The notes beneath the pieces were generated by a model. It was not told the origin of the DNA and made no database searches. It saw nothing but the letters and a program-made list of their open reading frames with translations. From Helicobacter canis (lineage in GTDB: Bacteria > Campylobacterota > Campylobacteria > Campylobacterales > Helicobacteraceae), in the NCBI RefSeq assembly GCF_008693005.1, contig NZ_VXKE01000019.1, forward strand, positions 62,001 through 126,000: a DNA stretch of 64,000 nucleotides, read 5' to 3'. Shown in pieces: positions 37,410-44,859 of the stretch (the stretch's first letter is position 1; the number at the start of each line of letters is the position of its first letter). The position numbers and the translations under genes are program-made.

Positions 37410-38744
37410 TTACTCGCTTATAATCGTGCCAATCCACGCAGTGATGATAACAAGTGGGACAATATAGCGGATAATGAAAAACCACACTACAAACCCCCTC
37501 TCACCTAAGAATCCTTGCGCCATTTCTTTGACTCTATCTCTGCCAATCACATAGCCGACAAAAATCATACTAATAAGCGCACCAAGAGGCATAATGACAT
37601 TTGAGCTAGCACTATCAAACCATACGAAAAGCTGCTTTCCTGCTAGGCTTAGAGTTTGCGAGTAGTCGCTATTGAGTGAGAAGATCAGCACGAGTCCCAC
37701 TGCATAAATCGCCCCGACAATCGCCCAAGTAACAGCCTTGCGATTTTTGTTGTATTTTTGCACAAAATACATCACACTTGGCTCAAGGAGTGAGATTGTG
37801 GAAGTGATCCCAGCAAATGCCAGCCCTATGAAAAAGAGTATCGCCACAATCACCCCACTTAAGCCCATTTTGCTAAAGGCTATGGGCAGAGCTTTAAACA
37901 CAAGCCCGGTGCCTTGTGTTACTTCTACTTCGTATTCATAGACAAAGGTAAAAATCATCACCCCAGCAATGAGCGAAATAACAATCCCACACACTACGAC
38001 ATATAGCGCACTCTCAAGGAGATTTTGCTTAGGATCTGTGGAAGCGGCATAGGTGATGATGATCCCAATGCCAAGTGAAAGCGAGAAGCACATCTGCCCC
38101 ATAGCTGCCACAATGACATTAAAGCTAATATCTTCATATTTAAAGTCAAACAAAAAATGCACCGCTTGCATAAACGATGGCTGAAATGCCGCATAAATAA
38201 GCAGTCCAATAAAGATGATAAAAAGCAGTGGCATAAGCACGAGATTAAGCTTCTCAATCCCGTCTTTAATCCCAAGAGAGACGATAAGTCCTGTGAGTCC
38301 TAGCACAGAGGTAAAACCTAGAATCTGGTAGAGAGAGTGTGAAGTAAGCAGCGCGCCATAGATTTGGTCAGCTTGCTGGGCATTGTCTGGGAGATCGACA
38401 CTCACCCCCACGAGATAATACACTACCCAGCCTAGCACCACTGCATAAAAAGCAAGGATAATAGGACCGCCAATGAGCGTAAGCCCAGCGAATCGCCACG
38501 GCTTCTTAGGGCTTGGATCTAGCTCGACAAACGCATCAGCTGTGTTTTTCTGTGTCTTATTTCCCATAAGCATTTCGCCAACGAGCATTGCCACACCGAT
38601 AAAAAGCGTCATCACCAAAAACAGCAGCACAAACGCCCCGCCGCCCATCTGCCCCGCCATATAGGGGAATCGCCAAATATGCCCAAGCCCAATGGAGCTA
38701 CCAAGTGTCGCCATAATAAAGCCAAATTTAGAAAAATTACCCAT
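37410..38744 (-). CDS. Sodium-dependent SNF-family transporter (first of tandem pair)
   Basis: 444 residues with the same LeuT-like layout (NFSKFGFIMATLGSSIGLGHIWRFPY; EPSVMYFVQKYNKNRK). Tandem transporters of this family also occur side by side in H. pylori. A vegetative -10 (TATAAT) lies about 31 bp upstream and AAGG precedes the ATG, so this gene leads the operon. Divergence from its neighbour is concentrated in the middle and C-terminus, with shared blocks elsewhere. Confidence 0.9.
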   Translation of the reverse strand: MGNFSKFGFIMATLGSSIGLGHIWRFPYMAGQMGGGAFVLLFLVMTLFIGVAMLVGEMLMGNKTQKNTADAFVELDPSPKKPWRFAGLTLIGGPIILAFYAVVLGWVVYYLVGVSVDLPDNAQQADQIYGALLTSHSLYQILGFTSVLGLTGLIVSLGIKDGIEKLNLVLMPLLFIIFIGLLIYAAFQPSFMQAVHFLFDFKYEDISFNVIVAAMGQMCFSLSLGIGIIITYAASTDPKQNLLESALYVVVCGIVISLIAGVMIFTFVYEYEVEVTQGTGLVFKALPIAFSKMGLSGVIVAILFFIGLAFAGITSTISLLEPSVMYFVQKYNKNRKAVTWAIVGAIYAVGLVLIFSLNSDYSQTLSLAGKQLFVWFDSASSNVIMPLGALISMIFVGYVIGRDRVKEMAQGFLGERGFVVWFFIIRYIVPLVIITAWIGTIISE

Positions 38745-38774
38745 TGCTAAACCTTAAAAAATAATAAAACGAGC

Positions 38775-38780
38775 ATTATA
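38775..38780 (-). promoter_or_regulatory. -10 element of SNF transporter promoter
   Basis: TATAAT on the minus strand, 31 bp upstream of the ATG at 38744, within an AT-rich leader. Confidence 0.55.
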
Positions 38781-38809
38781 ACTAATCAGGCTTAAAACTT
38801 ATTGATTCT

Positions 38810-38831
38810 TAGATTCTAGCCCTAGAATCTA
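38810..38831. terminator. Inverted pair of TAGAWTCTA words
   Basis: Perfect 10-bp arms (TAGATTCTAG / CTAGAATCTA) with a 2-nt CC loop. It covers the second stop codon (38829) of the pyruvyltransferase frame and probably ends that transcript. Confidence 0.6.
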
Positions 38832-38921
38832 GGGAATGCTAGCGTGGTGTGGCTCTAGCTCCTTAGCCAAAAACTCTTGCCCCACTTTTCTCCACGCTTT
38901 AAGTCGCTCATTGACTTTTCC

Positions 38922-40109
38922 CTAATCAATGGGTGGATTTTCTTTGATTTTAGATTCTAGCTCTTCTAGGCTAGAGACCATACGATCTTGTAGCTCAAAG
39001 ACTTCTAGCAAGGTTTCAAAGCGTGTGTTTAGGCTCTCGCTCGCACGATCTTGTATGCGCATTAGGAAAAATGGCGTGTTCATCATAATGGCAAAGCAAG
39101 TGCCGTGGAATGAGCCTGTTGCCATTAGCTTACACTCTCTCACGCAAGCAAGCCACTCTTGTATCGTGGCATTGTAGGTATCGCTTGGCTTATAGGTGCT
39201 AGCCACAGCTACGACATTGGCATATTTGCCTAGAATCTTTGGTAGCAAATCCCCGCCAAATGCGCTATCACCATAGGTGTAAATAAAGATACTTTCACTA
39301 AGATTGCTAGGCAGATCAAGCGTAGCAGAATCTATAAGCTTGCAGTAATGCTCTCTGCTTAAAAGCATTGTAGGGTCTGGCACGCAAGTGGCTTTTATTG
39401 CTATGCTCTCAAGCATTGTAACGCCCGCTTGCTCTCTTGTGCTAATGGCGGTGAAACTTGTAAGGACATTTTTGAAGTAGTCTTGCTGGGCTTGGTTTTT
39501 AAACACTCTTTTGCCAAAGCTTGCGGCATAGGCGATTTTTGTAGATTCTGGTTTAGCAAACTCTAGCGTGAAGTAGGGTAGCCACGAGTAGGCATAGCCT
39601 TGTAGGCTCTCCTTTGGCGCAGTGCCCCAGTCATTCCACTGCTGATCACTCCCTGTGATAAAAATATCGCCGCTAAGCTCTGGGTAGTGGTGCTTTTGCG
39701 GGAGTATATAGTGCTGCAATCTAGAAGCGTGTAGGGCGATGTGAGATTGTTTAAACTCATTAAACCCACGCCTTTTGCGCATATCTAGCTCTGCTTGGCT
39801 CTCTTGTATGCTGCTGCCAAGCACGCGCTTTTTGCACGCGCGCACAAAGCGGTAGATGGAGTCGCCACAGATTCTGTGGAAGTAGTAGAGCTTCTTGCTA
39901 AAGGCTTGTGGCAGCCCCCAGATGACTTTGGTGTCAAACTTTGGGTAGTTGTCTCTAAGTGAGCGTTGCAGGGCGTAGGCTTGTAGAATCTGCCCGTAAT
40001 TTTCCTCGCAAAAGACAAAGGTAACGATGCGCAATGTCTTTGCCTTGTGTTGTTTGGTCGTGCATTTACTAGAATCTAGTGGGAGTTTGGGTGTGTTTGG
40101 ATTAGGCAT
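38922..40109 (-). CDS. Polysaccharide pyruvyl transferase family protein, truncated by an amber codon
   Basis: 395 residues up to TAG at 38922. Family features: TFVFCEENYGQILQAYALQRSL, FITGSDQQWND, YAASFGKR, ISTREQAGVTMLESI and the LMATGSFHGTCFAIMM active-site region. Expected to transfer pyruvate (or a related group) onto a surface polysaccharide sugar. The reading frame continues past the TAG for 30 more family-like residues (GKVNERLKAWRKVGQEFLAKEL...) to a stop at 38829, so the TAG appears to be a recent nonsense change. It overlaps the FrhB-like gene upstream by 8 nt. Confidence 0.85.
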   Translation of the reverse strand: MPNPNTPKLPLDSSKCTTKQHKAKTLRIVTFVFCEENYGQILQAYALQRSLRDNYPKFDTKVIWGLPQAFSKKLYYFHRICGDSIYRFVRACKKRVLGSSIQESQAELDMRKRRGFNEFKQSHIALHASRLQHYILPQKHHYPELSGDIFITGSDQQWNDWGTAPKESLQGYAYSWLPYFTLEFAKPESTKIAYAASFGKRVFKNQAQQDYFKNVLTSFTAISTREQAGVTMLESIAIKATCVPDPTMLLSREHYCKLIDSATLDLPSNLSESIFIYTYGDSAFGGDLLPKILGKYANVVAVASTYKPSDTYNATIQEWLACVRECKLMATGSFHGTCFAIMMNTPFFLMRIQDRASESLNTRFETLLEVFELQDRMVSSLEELESKIKENPPID

Positions 40110-41253
40110 TGTGTCTCCTTAGTTTGGATTTTAGGTAGAGTTTGATGGGCTTGGGCAAGCAAGCGACAAGAGCCGCCCGCAGTCGCCACTTTAGGATTGT
40201 GGGCAGCTCATAGATAGAATCTAAAAGGCAAGCACGCTCTAGCGGCTTTAGGGCTTTGTGTGGGTCATTTGTCTGCTCATAGGTGGTGATAATCTTGTGT
40301 AGGACTTTGCTCTGTGTGATAAAGGGGCGTTTAGGGTAGGGGTGGGAGCGCACTAGAGAGACATTCCACGAAGCGATCTTCTCAAAGGTGCTTGGCACTA
40401 TCTCCATAGATTCTGCGATAAGCTCCATAAACTCCACGCCTTGCCTACTATGGATAAGCGCGCAGGTAACGCCTGTGGTGTCATAAAACTCTGGGTGATG
40501 GATATGCACTCCCCAATAGTCCCCTAGTGTGATATCTGCGCCAGACTTGAAGCCTTTGGCGTAGCAGTTTTCACAACTTGGGCGCGTGATAAAATGCCGC
40601 AAAAATCCTTGCATATAAACGACTTTTCCGGCAGTCTTTGTCTTTGTCTTTGTCTTTATGGCGAATGCCCCCTTGCCCCAGCCATAGTCCTTCCCACGGA
40701 AATTTACATCAAGCAGCTTTTCGCCCTCTTCTTCAAGCAGGCTGTGCTTATAAATCTCCCAGACTTTCGCACTTGGGACAGAGTTGCAAATCACTTCTAT
40801 GGTAAGGAGATTGGCATAAGACTTGCGCAGGAAGCTATGTAGCCCTTGGATCTGGCACTGCACACCGCTAAAAAGCACGAGCCTGCCAGCTTGTAAATAT
40901 GCTTTTGCTTGTTTGAAGCTATCGCCGATAAAAGATTCTACATATTTGGAGCGGCGTAGAGATTCTAGCTCATCGGCAGAAGCGATGGGCTTGTGGATAA
41001 CTTTTAGGCTCTCATCATAGCACGCGCCAAAGACCACGCCACCACGCTTAAGCACTTCAAGTGCAAGCAGGGAGAAGACTCCGCCACTTGAAGACTTTGC
41101 TCTTAGGGTGGGGTTTTTGGCTTTAAGTGCTAGGCAAAACGGGGGGGGGGGGGTAATATTTAGGGATTCAGCTTTTAGCGAAAAATGCGGGAGCGGCGAA
41201 AAATCCCTGCGGTCATTACCGCTTAGGTAACTCCCTTGTGATTTTCCTTGCAA
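40102..41253 (-). CDS. FrhB-like (coenzyme F420 hydrogenase beta-type) domain protein, 3' half of a split gene
   Basis: 383 residues counted from a weak TTG. The recognisable domain begins after the C13 tract: FCLALKAKNPTLRAKSSSGGVFSLLALEVLKRGG, then FSGVQCQIQGLHSFLRK, SCENCYAKGFKSGADITLGDYWG. In homologues this domain follows an N-terminal double ferredoxin domain in one protein; here that part is the separate ORF at 41264-41725. Such proteins sit beside pyruvyltransferases in capsule and exopolysaccharide loci; biochemical role unproven. The first ~30 residues look like translated non-coding sequence. Confidence 0.7.
   Translation of the reverse strand: MQGKSQGSYLSGNDRRDFSPLPHFSLKAESLNITPPPPFCLALKAKNPTLRAKSSSGGVFSLLALEVLKRGGVVFGACYDESLKVIHKPIASADELESLRRSKYVESFIGDSFKQAKAYLQAGRLVLFSGVQCQIQGLHSFLRKSYANLLTIEVICNSVPSAKVWEIYKHSLLEEEGEKLLDVNFRGKDYGWGKGAFAIKTKTKTKTAGKVVYMQGFLRHFITRPSCENCYAKGFKSGADITLGDYWGVHIHHPEFYDTTGVTCALIHSRQGVEFMELIAESMEIVPSTFEKIASWNVSLVRSHPYPKRPFITQSKVLHKIITTYEQTNDPHKALKPLERACLLDSIYELPTILKWRLRAALVACLPKPIKLYLKSKLRRHNA
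40634..40657. repeat. Four tandem GTCTTT hexamers in coding sequence
   Basis: Encodes KTKTKTKT on the minus strand within the FrhB-like domain. Copy changes would keep the frame and only lengthen or shorten a basic loop. Confidence 0.8.
41141..41153. repeat. Poly-G/C tract of 13 in the FrhB-like gene
   Basis: Thirteen consecutive G on the plus strand (C13 on the coding strand) encoding four Pro. Tracts of this length slip readily in Helicobacter and Campylobacter. Loss or gain of one base would put the FrhB domain out of frame with the TTG start. Confidence 0.9.
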
Positions 41254-41263
41254 CCCACATTTT

Positions 41264-41725
41264 TCATCTAAAATCTTTAGAATCGTATGAGCTTTTACTA
41301 GAATCTAGCCTTGCTTGATCTTGTGGCTTGTTTAGAATCTCTGCATTTTTTCTGTCATTGCGAGCCGACTTGTCGGCGTGGCAATCCATACTAGAATCTA
41401 GCGCGCTAGATTCTAGGGGCTTGGAGTAAAAGCTTGGCTTATGCCAAGAGAAATGCACATAAATCCCACGAGAATCTAGGCTATGGCTTTTGACATCATA
41501 GGGGAAGCGCGACTTTTTGCGCACTTGATCATAGGGCGCGAAGTCTAAATAGGGCAGCGTAGGGCAGGCGATCTCACAAAGCTTGCACTCCGTGCAGGTG
41601 CTAGGATCGACTTTAGGGTAGTAGAATCCACAAAAATCCTGCGCCATTGTAATGCTATCGTGCGGGCAGGCACTAAAGCACGCGCTACAGCCACAGCAGT
41701 GATTATCCTTGGGCAGTATTGGCAT
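41264..41725 (-). CDS. Double [4Fe-4S] ferredoxin-domain protein, 5' half of split FrhB-like gene
   Basis: 153 residues from ATG at 41725, which has AAGGAG 5 nt upstream; the longer frame to 41971 is rejected. Two iron-sulfur motifs: CCGCSACFSACPHD and CTECKLCEIACP. After residue ~105 the sequence (MDCHADKSARNDRK..., LDSSKSSYDSKDFR) is translated repeat DNA, including a hairpin and a 26-bp palindrome. Homologues continue directly into an FrhB domain, encoded here downstream as a separate ORF, so this gene appears interrupted by about 250 bp of inserted repeat sequence. Confidence 0.72.
   Translation of the reverse strand: MPILPKDNHCCGCSACFSACPHDSITMAQDFCGFYYPKVDPSTCTECKLCEIACPTLPYLDFAPYDQVRKKSRFPYDVKSHSLDSRGIYVHFSWHKPSFYSKPLESSALDSSMDCHADKSARNDRKNAEILNKPQDQARLDSSKSSYDSKDFR
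41357..41385. repeat. REP-like hairpin element
   Basis: Nested inverted repeat: ATTGC ... GCCGAC-TT-GTCGGC ... GCAAT. It lies inside the interrupted ferredoxin/FrhB gene and resembles dispersed palindromic units of other genomes. Single copy in this window. Confidence 0.55.
41391..41416. repeat. 26-bp perfect palindrome from two TAGAWTCTA words
   Basis: CTAGAATCTAGC and GCTAGATTCTAG around a central GC, fully palindromic. Directly next to the REP-like hairpin. This type of element elsewhere in the window sits at gene ends. Confidence 0.8.
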
Positions 41726-42007
41726 AATGCTCCTTAAAAGAAGTGGGATTAGAGTGAAGTGCGGATTATACACAAATCTCGCTAAATCATTTGCGCTAGT
41801 AGAATCTAAGTGTGCGAAGTATTTTGCAAGTTTTGGAAAAAAGGCTAGGCTAGAATCTAACACCCTAGAATCTAGCTTAAACTTCACACCACCACTACAA
41901 AACCTTGCCACAAAACCTTGCAAGGCAGAGTCCAAATAGCTATGATTACGCCTAGTGTTGTGTATTTGCACTTTTACTATGAAATTTATGAATAATTAAG
42001 GTTAGTT
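41726..42007. promoter_or_regulatory. Divergent intergenic region of the glycan locus
   Basis: 282 bp between the ferredoxin-domain gene (minus) and the pentamer-repeat gene (plus). It has TAGAWTCTA words near 41800-41880 and an AT-rich TATGAAATTTATGAATAAT segment before the plus-strand gene. AAGG lies 6 nt before ATG 42008. No gene seen. Confidence 0.5.
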
Positions 42008-42010
42008 ATG

Positions 42011-42055
42011 CAACCCAACCCAACCCAACCCAACCCAACCCAACCCAACCCAACC
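42011..42055 (+). repeat. CAACC pentamer repeat, nine units, at the 5' end of a membrane-protein gene
   Basis: Nine perfect CAACC units begin directly after the ATG at 42008. Five-base units change frame with each unit gained or lost. With nine units the ATG frame ends at TAA 42059; with ten (or seven) it joins the 42090-43577 frame. A translational ON/OFF switch, currently OFF. Confidence 0.9.
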
Positions 42056-42089
42056 CAATAAGATCACTTATCCAGCCTTTATTTATGCG

Positions 42090-43577
42090 TTGTTGCTTGT
42101 TTTGTATTGTGCGGGTATGGTTGCCTACTCCCGCTACACTTTCAATCTTGATGATATTTGGATGTGGCTTGAAATCTATTATGGTATGCCTATTTTTAAT
42201 GGCTGGGATCCACAAGCTGGAAGATTTTTCCCCTTTGCTTCGCTGGATTTAAATATATTGATGCGATGGAGCAAAAATCCATACGCATTTTTCACTTTCA
42301 ATGCGTGTATTGTGCTATGTGTGGGGCTACTTCTGTGGCAGATTTCGCGCTTGGTTTGCGGAGAAGCATACAAATGGCTTAGAGTATTTGCGCTTGGGCT
42401 TCTTCTCTTTCACCCCGGGTTTGCCACTATAATGCTTGGTATTTGCTATCCAGAGCGGATGCAGATTTTATTTTTACTGCTATTTGTGTGGGCAAGTATG
42501 AAATTTGCTGCAACAGATAAAGTGCGCTATGCTTGGGCTGGCTTCATTGCTGCTACCATTGCTCTATATTATAAAGAGCCTACATTTTTGTTCATTGGAT
42601 TTTTTGGTGTGTTTGGCGTTGTTGTGCATTATATACGACATAGACAGCTGCATATCTATTACGCATTTTTAGTGTGTAGTGCATTGCTGTATTTTATACT
42701 CTATTGCGTGTTAATTATTCCTAATGTTAATGGATATTATGGTGTCGGCTATGAAAGTCAAAGAGCGATGATTTTGTCATTTATAAGTGGCATTGCTAAT
42801 CTTGCGACAAATGATATGTTTTTGCTTATATTTCTTCCTATGCTTGTAGTATATAGAATCTATTTATATGTGCGGCATAGATATGCAGTCCATATCATTT
42901 ATGATGGTTTATTGTTTGGCTCTTTGCTTTATGTCGGTGTTTTTATAAAAATGGGTTTTTTTAGAAATTATTATATTTTGCCTATGTATTTTATCTCATT
43001 TGGTGGGGTGATATATTTTCTTTTTGTGCAAGGATATTGGAAAAAATTTGTTTTTAAACTAGTGGGTATTGCTACACTTGTTTTTTACATAACAAACTCC
43101 CTGCCCCAAGGTATAACAACATATGTGGGCTTAAAGACAGAGGGTATCAAATTCCACAATGCGCTAATGTTTATCGCGCAAGAGGCAAAGCATACAGAGC
43201 ATATCAATCTCTATTTTGATGGTGATGACAATGATAAGTGGCGAGATTTTACTTGGTATTGGGGCTATTTTGACATATATATAAAGGCTTTTTATGATAC
43301 TTATAATGTCTCAATCCAGCTGCAAAAAGCACCGCAGAGTGGTGATTATATTATGCTTAATCTTAATACAAATAAAATGATAGATTCTACCTATCTTGCT
43401 ACTATGCGGCAAAAATACACGCTTGTATATGAAAGTGCGTGGTTTGGGCTGCCATACATTGGTTTGAGACCTATAATTAAATACATTTTTTCTAATCAAG
43501 CTGTCAAAGAGATTACACGAGGGTATGAAAATTTCTTTAAGCTTCCTTTGCGTGATTACATATATAAGATTCCATAA
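42090..43577 (+). CDS. Polytopic membrane protein, GT-C-like glycosyltransferase candidate, phase-variable (OFF)
   Basis: The frame is open from about 42006 and encodes KITYPAFIYALLLVLYCAGM onward; the intended start is ATG 42008 ahead of the CAACC tract, out of frame with nine repeats. About ten membrane helices are spread over residues 1-340, with an early acidic loop (FNLDDIWMWLEIYYG) like the Asp motif of GT-C lipid-linked sugar transferases, then a soluble C-terminal domain. No family is certain. It sits beside pyruvyltransferase and FrhB-like genes, so a role in a variable surface glycan is likely. Confidence 0.68.
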   Translation: MLLVLYCAGMVAYSRYTFNLDDIWMWLEIYYGMPIFNGWDPQAGRFFPFASLDLNILMRWSKNPYAFFTFNACIVLCVGLLLWQISRLVCGEAYKWLRVFALGLLLFHPGFATIMLGICYPERMQILFLLLFVWASMKFAATDKVRYAWAGFIAATIALYYKEPTFLFIGFFGVFGVVVHYIRHRQLHIYYAFLVCSALLYFILYCVLIIPNVNGYYGVGYESQRAMILSFISGIANLATNDMFLLIFLPMLVVYRIYLYVRHRYAVHIIYDGLLFGSLLYVGVFIKMGFFRNYYILPMYFISFGGVIYFLFVQGYWKKFVFKLVGIATLVFYITNSLPQGITTYVGLKTEGIKFHNALMFIAQEAKHTEHINLYFDGDDNDKWRDFTWYWGYFDIYIKAFYDTYNVSIQLQKAPQSGDYIMLNLNTNKMIDSTYLATMRQKYTLVYESAWFGLPYIGLRPIIKYIFSNQAVKEITRGYENFFKLPLRDYIYKIP

Positions 43578-43612
43578 TATAGAGTAGTGTGTCGCGCTTT
43601 TAACATTAGCGC

Positions 43613-43636
43613 AAGATTCTAGCAGGCTAGAATCTT
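43613..43636. terminator. Inverted pair of TAGAWTCTA words between convergent genes
   Basis: Perfect 11-bp arms (AAGATTCTAGC / GCTAGAATCTT) with a 2-nt loop in the gap between the membrane protein and dcd, which converge here. Probable bidirectional terminator. Confidence 0.65.
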
Positions 43637-43675
43637 AATGTATAGATGTGGCATTGCGTGCATATAGAATCTGCC

Positions 43676-44245
43676 TTAATCTCGCAAGATTCTAGGGAGG
43701 GTGATGTCTCTTTGTCCTTGGTATTTGCCATTTTTGTCTTTGTAGCTTACTTCGCAGGGCTCATCACCTTGGAGGAATAGCACTTGCGCTATGCCTTCAT
43801 TGGCATAGATTTTGGCAGGCAGGGGCGTGGTGTTGCTAATCTCAATGGTGATATGCCCCTCAAACTCTGGCTCAAATGGCGTAACATTGACGATGATCCC
43901 GCACCTTGCATAAGTGCTTTTGCCTAGGCAAATCGCTAGCACATCGCGGGGCATTTTGAAGTATTCTATCGTGTGGGCTAGGGCGAAAGAGTTGGGCGGG
44001 ACTATGCAGAATCCGTCTTTAGCGGTTTTGGTGATGACATTTTTCTCATCAAAGTTTTTAGGATCTACGACCATAGAATCCACATTGCTAAAGATCATAA
44101 ATCTATCGCCCACGCGAATATCATACCCATAGCTTGAAAGCCCGTAAGACACGACATTTTTGCCGATTTGCTTCTCGCAAAATGGATCGATCATTTTATG
44201 CTCTAGGCTCATTTGCCGTATCCACGCATCTGATTTTAGTCCCAT
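43676..44245 (-). CDS. dcd: dCTP deaminase
   Basis: 189 residues. Converts dCTP to dUTP for thymidylate supply. Motifs: [54 protein letters not shown] (catalytic Glu in EGHITIE), [11 protein letters not shown] at 44245. Divergent from accB, as in H. pylori. Confidence 0.96.
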   Translation of the reverse strand: MGLKSDAWIRQMSLEHKMIDPFCEKQIGKNVVSYGLSSYGYDIRVGDRFMIFSNVDSMVVDPKNFDEKNVITKTAKDGFCIVPPNSFALAHTIEYFKMPRDVLAICLGKSTYARCGIIVNVTPFEPEFEGHITIEISNTTPLPAKIYANEGIAQVLFLQGDEPCEVSYKDKNGKYQGQRDITLPRILRD

Positions 44246-44333
44246 AGTGTTTGTCCTTTAAGTAAGTGAATTTATCTTGTGGGGTGAGTAGTGGTCCAAA
44301 CGATTTTAAGCAATTTTGCGCTTAAAAGTGTGC

Positions 44334-44339
44334 TATTAT
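44334..44339 (+). promoter_or_regulatory. -10 element of accB promoter
   Basis: TATTAT within GTGCTATTATAC, 32 bp before the accB ATG; AAAGGA RBS follows. Confidence 0.5.
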
Positions 44340-44371
44340 ACAAAATTTACTTCATTTTTAAAGGATTTTTG

Positions 44372-44857
44372 ATGAATTTGGCTGAAATCAAGAAGCTTAT
44401 CGAGATTTTCAATAGTAGCTCACAAATTGCAAGACTTAGCATAAAGCAAGACAACTTTGAGCTAAAGCTTGACAAAAGTAGCGCATCAGCTCTCCCTGCT
44501 GCACCAGCACCAGCTCTGCCAGCTGCCCACGCTCCACAGGCGCAAGCGCACGCGCCAAAAGCAGTAGAGCCAGCCCCAGCCCAAGCCCTAGAATCTAGCG
44601 TGAGTGCTAGCAAGGGTGGAGATTTTATCACTTCTCCTATGGTAGGGACATTCTACCACCGCCCAAGCCCAGATGCTGACCCGTATATTAAGGTTGGCGA
44701 TGTGATTAAAAAGGGGCAGACGATAGGGATCATTGAGGCGATGAAGATTATGAATGAGATTGAAGCAGAGTTTGACTGCAAGATTCTAGCTATTGAGACA
44801 GGAGATGGGCAGCCCGTGGAGTTTGGTAGCCATCTTATCAAAGTGGAAAAAGTATAG
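44372..44857 (+). CDS. accB: Acetyl-CoA carboxylase biotin carboxyl carrier protein
   Basis: 161 residues from ATG at 44372 (AAGGA upstream); the frame to 44291 is not used. N-terminal MNLAEIKKLIEIFNSSSQ, an Ala/Pro-rich linker (ALPAAPAPALPAAHAP), and the biotinyl domain with EAMKIMNEIEA (biotinylated Lys). Carries CO2 for malonyl-CoA synthesis and is the substrate of BirA. accC follows after 2 nt. Confidence 0.95.
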   Translation: MNLAEIKKLIEIFNSSSQIARLSIKQDNFELKLDKSSASALPAAPAPALPAAHAPQAQAHAPKAVEPAPAQALESSVSASKGGDFITSPMVGTFYHRPSPDADPYIKVGDVIKKGQTIGIIEAMKIMNEIEAEFDCKILAIETGDGQPVEFGSHLIKVEKV

Positions 44858-44859
44858 AG

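Noticed and set aside
41726-41971. 82-codon upstream extension of the ferredoxin-domain gene
   Set aside because: ATG 41725 has AAGGAG at ideal spacing and begins at the iron-sulfur domain; the extension holds TAGAWTCTA words and no domain.
42011-42055. Short tandem array as CRISPR
   Set aside because: The units are contiguous pentamers without spacers; no cas genes are present.
42006-42215. Minus-strand ORF with WVGLG repeats
   Set aside because: It is only the antisense reading of the CAACC pentamer tract and the membrane gene.
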